In this document: piece by piece, positions 1 through 7,289 of the stretch
How positions within the stretch are numbered: the stretch's first letter is position 1
Layout: every line of letters begins with the position of its first letter
Source of the DNA: an uncultured Bacillota bacterium
GTDB taxonomy: Bacteria; Bacillota; Clostridia; Peptostreptococcales; Anaerovoracaceae
DNA length: 24,416 bases
NCBI GenBank assembly: GCA_958448635.1
Contig: CAUDEQ010000027.1
Span: forward strand, 1 to 24,416
Reading direction: 5' to 3'
Notes under the pieces: generated by a model
The model's input: the letters and a program-made list of their open reading frames with translations, nothing else
The model's database searches: none
Told to the model about the DNA's origin: nothing
Made by a program: the position numbers and the translations under genes

Positions 1-9
1 GCTATTTTA

Positions 10-43
10 AAACCGTATCCCGAAACATGACGGGATACGGTTT
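10..43. terminator. Perfect hairpin, probable bidirectional terminator
   Basis: A 13-bp perfect inverted repeat (AAACCGTATCCCG and its complement) encloses an 8-base loop. It lies about 100 bases beyond the stop codon of the ammonia-lyase gene and is the only strong hairpin there. The U-tracts on both strands are short and weak, so termination of the minus-strand operon is likely but not certain. The stretch from 44 to 141 holds nothing else I can recognise. Confidence 0.55.
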
Positions 44-141
44 GTCAGCAGTCTGAAGGACAATTAAATGTCCGGCTTTGATCTGCAAAGCAATGTGTAT
101 CTGAAATTTTGAGTGCTAAAGTCTAATCGTTCAAGCTGTTT

Positions 142-603
142 TTACGCTTCGCCGGGGTGCTTTCTGTCCTTGAATGAAGATTCAGTAGCACCTCTCTGAT
201 CCTTCTTGGCGATAAACAGAGATCCTGTAGCTTTACCACAGAGAATCGGAGGCTCGCAAGCTGTAGCGGCTGTTTCAGGTGTAGCAACGTTTGACAGATC
301 CGCATCGGTCCTATCAAGCTGTGTTGCAACCTTCCATGCTTCGAATACGCATGAGTATGACTGGTTGCCAACCTTTTCGATCCAACCATGATATTCCATG
401 AAGTCTCCAACGTATACAGGAGCCAGGAATTCAACCTTGTCATATCCCAGGAACAGGGATATATCGCCATCTACGTAAACCATAAGCTCAGTACCTACGT
501 CTCCCCACTGGTCAACGATTCTGGCGCCGTTTACCAACCCGCCAACATAATGTGCATCCTTTGCACTCATCATAAGATGATGAACTACTTTCTTACCAAC
601 CAT
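142..603 (-). CDS. acl: Beta-alanyl-CoA:ammonia-lyase (hotdog fold)
   Basis: This 153-residue protein is predicted to interconvert beta-alanyl-CoA with acrylyl-CoA plus ammonia in the cytoplasm. From memory it closely matches the Clostridium propionicum enzyme: the N-terminus MVGKKVVHHLMMSAKDAHY, then NGARIV, QWGDVGTELMVYVDGD, FLGYDKVEFLAPVYVGDFME and the KVGNQSY segment. The size is normal for this short single-domain hotdog lyase family, which also includes the 3-aminobutyryl-CoA ammonia-lyase of lysine fermentation. The ATG has a GGGAG ribosome site 10 bases upstream. The gene follows the aldehyde dehydrogenase by 124 bases on the same strand, probably in one transcript, so the pair may oxidise an aminoaldehyde to its CoA ester and then deaminate it. 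The main alternative is 3-aminobutyryl-CoA as substrate. The family is secure; the exact substrate is less so. Confidence 0.83.
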   Translation of the reverse strand: MVGKKVVHHLMMSAKDAHYVGGLVNGARIVDQWGDVGTELMVYVDGDISLFLGYDKVEFLAPVYVGDFMEYHGWIEKVGNQSYSCVFEAWKVATQLDRTDADLSNVATPETAATACEPPILCGKATGSLFIAKKDQRGATESSFKDRKHPGEA

Positions 604-727
604 AATTATTATCTCCCATTATCCGCCTATACGGATTTTAAACGTAATATTCATCGGCTCAAAATTTTAGATATTTCTAAAATAATGCTTTCTAGTCTTT
701 ACTTCACAATTCTCTCTGTTGACGTAA

Positions 728-2080
728 TTAGTCAGCGAAGAGAACCTCACCGTCAGGAAGCTCGATGTCAAGAGGCTTAACGATCTTGCAAACGTTTACC
801 ATGTGGATATAGTCAACGTTTCCTGCCAGGATGTTGTTACCCCATGTTCCGCATCCTTCTGATACTGCTGGTGACAGTGCGTTGCTTGCCGGTCCCCATG
901 CATCAGGTGTAGGCTGGTTAACAAGCATTCTTGCTACTGGAATCTTTGCTCCTGCGTACAGGATATGCTCTTCGTCGTTTGTGAAAAGTCCTGCTGTATG
1001 TCCTGTTCCGCCTGCTTCTTCCATGTTTCTTACTGCCATGTCTACTGCTTCTTCAAACTTGTCATAGCTCTTCAGAACTACTACAGGTCCCATGATTTCC
1101 TTGCACAGTACGTCTGCTGCTCCAATAGCATCAACCTTCAGTCCTATTACCTTTGTTCCTTCAGGTACTGTGTAGCCTGCTGCTTCTGCTATTACGTCTA
1201 CGTCTTTTCCTACCAGGCCTGAATTGATGTGTCCATCTTCGAACAGTGAATCTCTGAACTTAGCTACGTCTGCTGCATCCTCAAAGATAACTGCTCCTGC
1301 TGTCTTCAGCTCTGCAAAGAAATCTGCTTCCAGCTCCTGTGGGTAGAGAAGAAGGTTATCTCCGTCACAGAGGATTCCGTTGTCGCTGCATACTGCAACG
1401 ATGGATTTCTCTGCTGCATCCTTCAGGTCATATCCTCTGTCAAGGATTGCTGGTGGGTTTCCAGGTCCTACGCCGTATGCAGGTGTTCCGGATGAATAAG
1501 CTGCCTTTGTCAGTCCTGCTCCGCCTGTTGCAATTACCAGATCACAGTTTGCCATCAGCTCCTGTGACTTTTCGATTGTTACATCGTTGATGATCTGTAC
1601 CAGATCTTCTGGTGCTCCGCATTCCTTCAGAGCCTTTCTGATCAGGTTTACAGTTTCAGTTGAAGTCTTTTCTGCACGTGGAGCAGGTGAAATGATTACT
1701 GCATTCTTTCCCTTTACTGCGTGCATAAAGTTTCCGAGTGGAGTTACTGTAGGATTTGTTGCAGGTGTGATTGCTCCTATAACTCCGATTGGGTGTGCAG
1801 CTTCAATGAGACCCTGTGATGGATCTTCGTTAATGATTCCAACCGACTTCTTGTCTTTCAGATAATCCCAGAAAGCTGTTGGAGTATCGGTGTTCTTTGC
1901 GATCTTGTCTTCGTAGCTGCCAAGGCCTGTTTCGTCAACTGCCAGTCTTGCCAGAGGCGCTGCATTCTTATAAATGATCTTAGCACCCTCGTATACCAGC
2001 TTGTCAACCTGTTCCTGAGTATAATTACTAATCTCAGCTACTGCTTTACGTGCTCTTTCAATTTTGTTCTGAACAGTCAT
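728..2080 (-). CDS. CoA-acylating aldehyde dehydrogenase
   Basis: This 450-residue NAD(P)-dependent aldehyde dehydrogenase belongs to the CoA-acylating class (EutE / SucD / AdhE N-terminal type), which interconverts an aldehyde and its acyl-CoA. Visible marks are the Rossmann segment PIGVIGAITPATNPTVTP, the glycine-rich ATGGAGLTKAAYSSG and GVGPGNPPA motifs, and the catalytic-cysteine context SDNGILCDGDN. There is no C-terminal iron alcohol dehydrogenase, so it is not a bifunctional AdhE. I chose the ATG at 2080 because AAGGAG lies 10 bases upstream and the family N-terminus begins there; an upstream extension to 2170 would run through the untranslated leader. Its own SigA-type promoter lies at 2189-2218. 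Its partner downstream is the ammonia-lyase, so 3-aminopropanal or a similar aminoaldehyde is a reasonable substrate guess, but succinic or malonic semialdehyde and simple aldehydes remain possible. Confidence 0.85.
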   Translation of the reverse strand: MTVQNKIERARKAVAEISNYTQEQVDKLVYEGAKIIYKNAAPLARLAVDETGLGSYEDKIAKNTDTPTAFWDYLKDKKSVGIINEDPSQGLIEAAHPIGVIGAITPATNPTVTPLGNFMHAVKGKNAVIISPAPRAEKTSTETVNLIRKALKECGAPEDLVQIINDVTIEKSQELMANCDLVIATGGAGLTKAAYSSGTPAYGVGPGNPPAILDRGYDLKDAAEKSIVAVCSDNGILCDGDNLLLYPQELEADFFAELKTAGAVIFEDAADVAKFRDSLFEDGHINSGLVGKDVDVIAEAAGYTVPEGTKVIGLKVDAIGAADVLCKEIMGPVVVLKSYDKFEEAVDMAVRNMEEAGGTGHTAGLFTNDEEHILYAGAKIPVARMLVNQPTPDAWGPASNALSPAVSEGCGTWGNNILAGNVDYIHMVNVCKIVKPLDIELPDGEVLFAD

Positions 2081-2188
2081 GTTTATCAATCTCCTTTTTC
2101 TTTTAACTATTCTTTCCTTGTATATTTTCGGGTATATATTAGAGCTATCAAGCTGCAAGATAGCCTTCATATATGCCCAATTGTCTAT

Positions 2189-2218
2189 ATTCTAACATCG
2201 CCCCTTAAATGTTGTCAA
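2189..2218 (-). promoter_or_regulatory. SigA-type promoter of the aldehyde dehydrogenase/lyase operon
   Basis: On the minus strand TTGACA (2213-2218) is followed after 18 bases by TAGAAT (2189-2194). This lies about 110 bases upstream of the dehydrogenase start codon, with no gene between. Confidence 0.65.
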
Positions 2219-2263
2219 GGTGTCCTAAGGTATAAATATATGCAAAAATCTGTTTGCTTTTCT

Positions 2264-2303
2264 AAAAAACGAGCTTGTCATAATAATCTTAACCAGCTCG
2301 TTT
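2264..2303 (-). terminator. Intrinsic terminator, minus strand
   Basis: The stem AAACGAGCT (2267-2275) pairs with AGCTCGTTT (2295-2303), and the minus-strand transcript ends in a run of six U. It sits upstream of the aldehyde dehydrogenase promoter and 410 bases beyond the last ECF gene, so it would insulate the fermentation operon from ECF read-through. Confidence 0.65.
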
Positions 2304-2399
2304 ATTTATACATGTTTTTAAGTTTTTATACAAAAAAAGCATCCGCTTCATCGAGACATTTTGTCTATGTTAACCCTAAAGCTTAAGTCACTTTATTGA

Positions 2400-2642
2400 C
2401 AAGTCTCCAAACCGCTGCCGCATGGCCGTCACTTTGGAGATTTTTTACGGCGCACCCCATTGTCCTGCAGGGAAAGTCTCCATATTACCGATGTAACCAT
2501 GCTGATTTTGTGACTTTTCAGCTGTTTTCGTAAGGCCGTTAGAGGTAAAGTCTCCAAGTAAATGTCATGCTATGCCTTATTTTGAGATTATTACAGAGCA
2601 TGAGGCTAAAAAGTCTCCAAATACTTCAGAGAGCATCATTTT
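2400..2642. repeat. Periodic array of the motif AAGTCTCCAA (four copies)
   Basis: The plus strand carries AAGTCTCCAA at 2401 and 2611, AAGTCTCCAT at 2474 and AAGTCTCCAA at 2548, at intervals of 73, 74 and 63 bases. At least three copies are followed by a partial complement, TTTGGAGATT near 2434 or TTTTGAGATT near 2580 and 2642, so the units can fold as imperfect hairpins. The best is 2401-2443. Sequence between the motifs is not conserved. The 545-base gap between the ECF operon and the dehydrogenase contains no gene; besides this array it holds the 28-bp repeat, a terminator and a promoter. The function is unknown. Confidence 0.7.
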
Positions 2643-2704
2643 TTTGAGATTCAGAATTTGCGGAGCCAGATTTGAGATTCAGAATTTGCGGAGCCAGATT
2701 TGAG
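2643..2704. repeat. 28-bp tandem direct repeat, 2.2 copies
   Basis: A 28-base unit beginning TTTGAGATTCAGAATTTGCG occupies 2643-2670 and is repeated exactly at 2671-2698; the first six bases start a third copy. It ends 11 bases after the stop codon of the second EcfT gene. With no spacers it is not a CRISPR array. Its leading TTTGAGATT resembles the inverted partner of the adjacent periodic motif, so it may be a local duplication within that array. Confidence 0.9.
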
Positions 2705-2715
2705 CTCCCGAAGTC

Positions 2716-3624
2716 CTACATACCCATCGCACTCTCAATATCCATCGCGTGCATCGATATCCTCCTGAACTTTATTTCACCTGCGATCTGCAGCGCCATG
2801 GGCATTGCCAGCAGCACAGCATAGGATATATAGAATATGTACGATACGGCTGTGATCCTGTTGAAAATGATTTCGGGATCGTAGTATATGGATGTCTGAT
2901 CCAGCAGCGCTGCCATCACCGTCATGGTCATGCAGGCGCAGACCGCTATGGTGAAGGCTCTGTCCCTGTTGTCGAACCTGTATATGGAAAAGGCCGTCCT
3001 TCCCTTGAGGGTGTAGCCCCTGGACTTCATGGACTGTGCGCTTTCCACGAAATTCTCAAGAGACCATGTTATCAGTATGGAAATAAGCCTCACCGTATTG
3101 ATGAGCTTCCTTGCCGGGTTTCCGTCTCCCGCTCCGCGACCGATGCCTCTTCGCGATATATTAATGCGCCCGGCTCTTTCCTTGATCCTCGGCACGGCTC
3201 TCAGCACCATGGAAATGAACAGACTTAGCCTCGGAGATATCCTCCCGAAAAGATATACCACCTTGTCGGATGAAAATACCGCAAACATGCAGATCGCCCA
3301 CATGATGACGGAAGCAATGACGATACCCAGCACCATGCCATATACGAGGGACTCCAGCGTCATGCTGTTGTCTATGAAGTTCCTTCCCAGCACCGTCACG
3401 CCGAAATGATTGTAATACGAATAGAACCATCCGTACGCCAGAATGGCAGGTATGAGGCATATGTTAAAAGTCAGCGCACGCCTTCCGTTGAGCTTGACGG
3501 AGTATGCAAATGCCACCGCATACGAGATCATGACGAACACGGGATGATTGAAGCATACGGTACATCCTATGGCAGATGCAAAGAATATAAGATTTATAGC
3601 GGGGTGATAACTGTCAAACCTCAT
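2716..3624 (-). CDS. ecfT: ECF transporter T component (second copy)
   Basis: This 302-residue integral membrane protein is the transmembrane coupling subunit of an energy-coupling-factor vitamin transporter. Hydrophobic segments fill the first ~120 residues and the C-terminal third. The central cytoplasmic part carries the YLFGRISPRLSLFISMVLR block, typical of CbiQ/EcfT proteins, and the arginine-glycine coupling motif SAQSMKSRGY that contacts the ATPases. The ATG directly abuts the stop codon of the S-component gene, with an AAGGA site inside that gene, so translation is coupled. A paralogue of nearly the same length (6035-6925) opens the operon. The two share the LFGR...SLxxxMVLRxVP block and the SMxSRGY motif but differ elsewhere. 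Two T genes in one ECF operon are unusual: they might form a heterodimeric scaffold or serve different S subunits. It lies last in the operon under the riboswitch at 7040-7212. Confidence 0.82.
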   Translation of the reverse strand: MRFDSYHPAINLIFFASAIGCTVCFNHPVFVMISYAVAFAYSVKLNGRRALTFNICLIPAILAYGWFYSYYNHFGVTVLGRNFIDNSMTLESLVYGMVLGIVIASVIMWAICMFAVFSSDKVVYLFGRISPRLSLFISMVLRAVPRIKERAGRINISRRGIGRGAGDGNPARKLINTVRLISILITWSLENFVESAQSMKSRGYTLKGRTAFSIYRFDNRDRAFTIAVCACMTMTVMAALLDQTSIYYDPEIIFNRITAVSYIFYISYAVLLAMPMALQIAGEIKFRRISMHAMDIESAMGM

Positions 3625-4386
3625 CTACTCGTCCTTCCATATTATTTCATCCGGCTGCTTTTGCGCATCCATCATGCCGTATTTCACCTTTATCCTCATC
3701 AGCTTCTCCATCATCGGCTTCGTCAAAAGGAACATGGTCAGCATCACGGCTACAGCGTGAACTGCATTTACCGGCAGTCCTGCCATATAAATGGCAATTA
3801 CCGACGAGGTGTCCACCATAGACATCATGGTGAACAACGTGCATGTATCCAGCAGAGGCCCCACTATCAGCATTATCATCAGACCTCCGAAAACGGTTAT
3901 CTGAATCCTTTTGTTGTAATCCAGAATGCCTTTCTCATAGAGGAGTCCCGCCAGAAATCCCGCCATGCCGAAGGCAAACATCTGCCACGGCGTCCACGGA
4001 CCCTGCCCGAAAATAAAGTTGCTTACAAATGCGCTTACCGCTCCCGTAAGAAAGCCGGCCCTTGCTCCGAAGGCCATGCCTGATATCATCACTATGCCTA
4101 CGATGGGCTTGAAGGACGGCAGCATTATGAAGGCCGCTCGTGACGCCACGGCTATGGCGCACAGCACCGCTATGGTAACCATCTCCCGTGCCTGCGGCCT
4201 GCTGTTCTCAAATCCGATGAAAAACGGTATCATCGAATATATTATTATAAGCACGCTGCACAGATAGTACTTTCTGTCCCCTAGCTGCCACGTTATGAAT
4301 ATGGTGGCCGGCACCAGCACAAGAAGCACCAGCAGACTTATCCAGGTATTCCTGCTGACACTTATCTTCGCTGCGTTTCCGCTCAT
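3625..4386 (-). CDS. ECF transporter S component, predicted cobalamin/corrinoid-specific
   Basis: This is the membrane substrate-binding subunit (253 residues) of the ECF transporter, with about six hydrophobic segments and the ECF S-type block PIVGIVMISGMAFGARAGF followed by NFIFGQGPWTPWQMFAFGMAG. The gene sits between the fused ATPase and the second T gene under a cobalamin riboswitch, so cobalamin or another corrinoid is the predicted cargo. That assignment is by context, not from a recognised ligand pocket. The ATG at 4386 overlaps the ATPase stop codon as ATGA and has AGGA seven bases upstream, which suggests translational coupling. An alternative ATG at 4401 would add five residues but has a poorly spaced ribosome site. 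The C-terminus is a short charged cytoplasmic tail. Confidence 0.8.
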   Translation of the reverse strand: MSGNAAKISVSRNTWISLLVLLVLVPATIFITWQLGDRKYYLCSVLIIIYSMIPFFIGFENSRPQAREMVTIAVLCAIAVASRAAFIMLPSFKPIVGIVMISGMAFGARAGFLTGAVSAFVSNFIFGQGPWTPWQMFAFGMAGFLAGLLYEKGILDYNKRIQITVFGGLMIMLIVGPLLDTCTLFTMMSMVDTSSVIAIYMAGLPVNAVHAVAVMLTMFLLTKPMMEKLMRIKVKYGMMDAQKQPDEIIWKDE

Positions 4387-6062
4387 CTGTTTATCCTGCA
4401 TAATTCTATCACATCCTCATTGTTAATAGCATTTTTGAATATATGTCTGCTCATCCTGTTGGCAGCCGTAGTGTAGAAGCTGTTCTGCGAAAAGAATCTG
4501 TTAGGCGTGTTGGTGGTTATGACGCTTCCGTCGAAGAACATGCTTACGACGTCTGCATATCTGGCACAGAACTCCACGTCGTGGGATACCATCACTATGG
4601 TAACGCCATGGGAAGTCAGCTTCCTGAGTATATCTGCCAGCTTCATCTTAAAGAAGTTGTCTATACCCTTGGTCGGCTCGTCCAGCAGAAGTATCTTCGG
4701 CCTTGTAAGCAGCACCTTTGCCAATGCAGCCCTCTGCTGCTCGCCTCCGGAAAGGTCGTAGGGATGGCTGTCCAACAGCGCCTCGATCTCGCAGAGTCCT
4801 GCCACATCCTCAACAGCCGCTGCAGCATCGCTGCCACGTCCTCTCAGCATCTCCGCCAAGTCTTCCCTGACGGTTTTTTTGACGAAAAGGCTCTGGGGAT
4901 CCTGCGGCAGCATTGCCAGATTCTCGTTGAAAAGTTCACCCTTCTTATACTTATCCGTCTGCTTTCCTTCTATGTATATCTTGCCTCTGTACGGTCTGCA
5001 TATATTGCATACGGCCTTAAGAGTGGTCGATTTTCCCGTTCCGTTTCCTCCGACTATGGCAAACAGGCTGTTTCTCGGAACTCTGAAGGACACACCCTTC
5101 AGCACATCAGGCGCATCCTTGGCATATCTGAACCATGCCTCCTTGACCATTACAGCGCAGTCCTCCGGCTCCGGGTCCAGCAGCGCCATATCGTCGGTAT
5201 CGTCTATCTGAGTCACGGAAGGCTCCCTGTCCTCAAATATGCTGCTGAGCCAGCTTCCGCCCTCCCGCACCGTCAGCGGACACTCCAAATCGCTGGGAAC
5301 GCTGTGATACACCTGAACAGGCGTAGGCATGGCTGCGAACATCTCATTGTTTTCCCGTTTCAGAAACTCGCCTATTTCCCTGGGCTCGCCTTCGGTAAGT
5401 ATCCTGCCCTTTTCCATTACCACCACCTTGTCAGAAGCGTGGAATATGTCCTCCAGCCTATGCTCCGTGATTATCACGGTGGTCCTCAGCTCAAGGTTTA
5501 TTTTCTTCACGGTGTTCAAAAAGTCGGCCGCCGCTATGGGATCAAGCTGACTTGTGGGCTCATCCAGAATAAGCACATCCGGCTGCATAGCCATGATGGA
5601 CGCCAGATTCAAAAGCTGCTTCTGCCCTCCCGAAAGCTCTGCTACGTTCTTGTGGAACCAGCCCTGTATCCCGAAGTAGCTGGCCATTTCTGCCACACGC
5701 AGTCTTATGGTCTTCTGGTCGAAGCCCAGGCTCTCAAGGCCAAACGCCAGCTCATGCCATACCTTGTCGGTGACGATCTGATTGTCGGGATTCTGCATCA
5801 CATATCCTATCCTGGATGACTGCTCACGCAGATCTATGGTTTCCAGATCTCGCCCGTCAAAGTACACCTTGCCCGTTCTCTGCCCGTGGGGTGTCAAAAC
5901 GCTCTTGAGATGCTTCAGAAGGGTGGTCTTACCGCTGCCGCTTTTGCCGCATACCGTCACATACTGCCCTCGCTCGATGGTGATATTGATATCTGCAAGG
6001 CTTCTCTTGCCCTTTGCAGCAGGATATGAAAAGTTCAGATCTTCGATCTTAAAATGTGCCAT
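4383..6062 (-). CDS. ecfA: ECF transporter ATPase, two ABC domains fused
   Basis: This 559-residue protein is the energy-coupling ATPase, with both nucleotide-binding domains in one chain. Domain 1 has Walker A GKSGSGKTT (39-47), signature LSGGQ (143-147) and Walker B VLILDEP (163-169). Domain 2 has Walker A GGNGTGKST (338-346), signature LSGGEQQ (437-443) and Walker B ILLLDEP (457-463). Both are intact, so both sites should hydrolyse ATP. An acidic linker of about 70 residues joins them. It would drive the T and S subunits at the membrane. I chose the ATG at 6062 because GGAGG lies seven bases upstream and the family start MAHFKIEDLNFSYP follows; the open frame extends to 6140 inside the T gene. 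The start overlaps the preceding T gene by 28 bases. The fused form is typical of dedicated (group I) ECF systems, whereas shared modules usually have two separate ATPase genes. Confidence 0.9.
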   Translation of the reverse strand: MAHFKIEDLNFSYPAAKGKRSLADINITIERGQYVTVCGKSGSGKTTLLKHLKSVLTPHGQRTGKVYFDGRDLETIDLREQSSRIGYVMQNPDNQIVTDKVWHELAFGLESLGFDQKTIRLRVAEMASYFGIQGWFHKNVAELSGGQKQLLNLASIMAMQPDVLILDEPTSQLDPIAAADFLNTVKKINLELRTTVIITEHRLEDIFHASDKVVVMEKGRILTEGEPREIGEFLKRENNEMFAAMPTPVQVYHSVPSDLECPLTVREGGSWLSSIFEDREPSVTQIDDTDDMALLDPEPEDCAVMVKEAWFRYAKDAPDVLKGVSFRVPRNSLFAIVGGNGTGKSTTLKAVCNICRPYRGKIYIEGKQTDKYKKGELFNENLAMLPQDPQSLFVKKTVREDLAEMLRGRGSDAAAAVEDVAGLCEIEALLDSHPYDLSGGEQQRAALAKVLLTRPKILLLDEPTKGIDNFFKMKLADILRKLTSHGVTIVMVSHDVEFCARYADVVSMFFDGSVITTNTPNRFFSQNSFYTTAANRMSRHIFKNAINNEDVIELCRINR

Positions 6063-6925
6063 GTCAGTGCCTCCAGTAAATTTAGTGCCGTGGGTATGGA
6101 TAGAAATATGAAGTATGCTGTTCCTCCCACGATGGTCCATATGTTTGATGCCAGCATCATCTCAGGCGTGTATGTCGCTTCAGTGCCTCCCTTAAAGCTG
6201 CTGAAGAACACTGCTGCCAGCATGACTATCATGATGAGCATTATCATCTTGTCTCTCGATTCGAAGCTGTATATGCTGAAGTTGGTCCTCCGCCCGGTGC
6301 CGTAGCCTCTTGAGCGCATGCTGTCGGCAGTGATTATACCGCCTTCAAATGCCCAACCCGTAAGTGCGGAAATGACCGTAAGCCCCTCCTCTGCCTTATC
6401 TCTCTTCGTCTCGGAATCGCCGCCTCTTCCTATGCATTTTCTGGCAGAGGCTATCTGCTTTATCTTCCTGTGATAGTTGGGAACCAGCCTCAGCACCATG
6501 GTCAGTATCAGAGAAACGGACGGCATTACCCTGCCAAACAGGTATATGAACTTGTCGCTTGTCATTACAGCGCTGTATGACAGAAACCACAGTATCACCG
6601 AAACGAACATGGCTCCCAGCGACATGCCGTAGCAAAGAGCCTCGAAGGTATATGGTCTCCCTCCGAAACAGGTGAACAGAATCACTTCGCCCTGTGTGTT
6701 AAACAGCGGATTTATGGCAGACATGAGTATCCACAACGGGATCATTCCAATGACAGCCGCAAGCCCCGACACACCTTTTATGGTCAGATAATATGCTGCA
6801 GACAGAACTACTGCGCACGCCAGAAACACGGGATGAATGAAAAACATTCCGCAGACGATCGCTCCTATATAAAAAGTGAAATTGATGATCGGGCTGTATC
6901 CCGAAAAAGTATCTATGGATTCCAT
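6035..6925 (-). CDS. ecfT: ECF transporter T component (first copy)
   Basis: This 296-residue membrane protein is the first gene after the cobalamin riboswitch and its terminator. It has the CbiQ/EcfT layout: N-terminal hydrophobic hairpins, the cytoplasmic block YLFGRVMPSVSLILTMVLRL, an RG coupling motif in ADSMRSRGYGTGRRT, and C-terminal membrane segments. The frame stays open to a TTG at 6940, but the ATG at 6925 has AGGTG at a suitable distance and gives a normal start, MESIDTFSGYSP. The stop codon lies inside the next gene (ATPase), a 28-base overlap that implies tight coupling. The protein is a clear but distant paralogue of the T component that ends the operon. Confidence 0.84.
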   Translation of the reverse strand: MESIDTFSGYSPIINFTFYIGAIVCGMFFIHPVFLACAVVLSAAYYLTIKGVSGLAAVIGMIPLWILMSAINPLFNTQGEVILFTCFGGRPYTFEALCYGMSLGAMFVSVILWFLSYSAVMTSDKFIYLFGRVMPSVSLILTMVLRLVPNYHRKIKQIASARKCIGRGGDSETKRDKAEEGLTVISALTGWAFEGGIITADSMRSRGYGTGRRTNFSIYSFESRDKMIMLIMIVMLAAVFFSSFKGGTEATYTPEMMLASNIWTIVGGTAYFIFLSIPTALNLLEALTWHILRSKI

Positions 6926-6942
6926 TTCAGCACCTGCCAATG

Positions 6943-6967
6943 AAAAGGCGCCCCATCCAAGGGCGCC
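6943..6967 (-). terminator. Intrinsic terminator of the ECF riboswitch expression platform
   Basis: The stem GGCGCCC (6947-6953) pairs with GGGCGCC (6961-6967); the minus-strand RNA continues into UUUU. It lies between the aptamer and the first ECF gene, 18 bases before the start codon, as expected for transcriptional attenuation by bound cobalamin. Confidence 0.8.
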
Positions 6968-7039
6968 TATAATTGTATCCGTCAGGATAATATCCGTTAC
7001 GATAAACTCCAGCCTTACCTCAGAAGACTTACGTTAAAG

Positions 7040-7212
7040 TCATGACGGTCTACCGACTTGATCTTTCACGGACGTATGTCCGAACCTACTCGAACGCCTT
7101 CCCGCAGGCTTTCCTGCAGTGGCTGCCTCCGGGGCATGCCCGAAGTCCTGCTCTTTCGTGGATTTCACGGTTGCTGAGACACAGTGCCGGACTCTCACCG
7201 GCTTCCAATTAT
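7040..7212 (-). promoter_or_regulatory. Cobalamin riboswitch controlling the ECF operon
   Basis: Read on the minus strand, the aptamer begins GGAAGCCGGTGAGAGTCCGG, continues with a CACTGTGTCTCAGCAACCGTG core, then GCCACTG, GGGAAGGC and the 3' element AAGTCGGTAGACC. These are the B12-box and conserved core segments of class I cobalamin riboswitches, in the right order. It precedes an intrinsic terminator and the first ECF gene, so cobalamin binding should shut the operon off. A conserved block just 3' of the aptamer (about 7013-7030) also follows the switch at 13585-13752. Confidence 0.93.
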
Positions 7213-7225
7213 TGTCATGCTTTGC

Positions 7226-7255
7226 ATATTCGCTTGTATCTATATAATACGTCAA
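7226..7255 (-). promoter_or_regulatory. Possible promoter upstream of the ECF riboswitch
   Basis: On the minus strand TTGACG (7250-7255) and GAATAT (7226-7231) are 18 bases apart, just before the aptamer. TATTAT at 7244-7249 is an alternative -10 box. No terminator separates this site from the upstream surface-protein gene, so read-through is also possible. Confidence 0.4.
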
Positions 7256-7289
7256 TCATCTGTATAGGCGCAACAGTTTATTTAAACAT

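Noticed and set aside
2643..2704. Possible CRISPR array
   Set aside because: The 28-bp units are directly adjacent with no spacers, and no cas genes are present.
4443..5819. A 458-codon open frame on the plus strand inside the ATPase gene
   Set aside because: It is antisense to two intact ABC domains with every motif in place; its product has no recognisable domain and no ribosome site.
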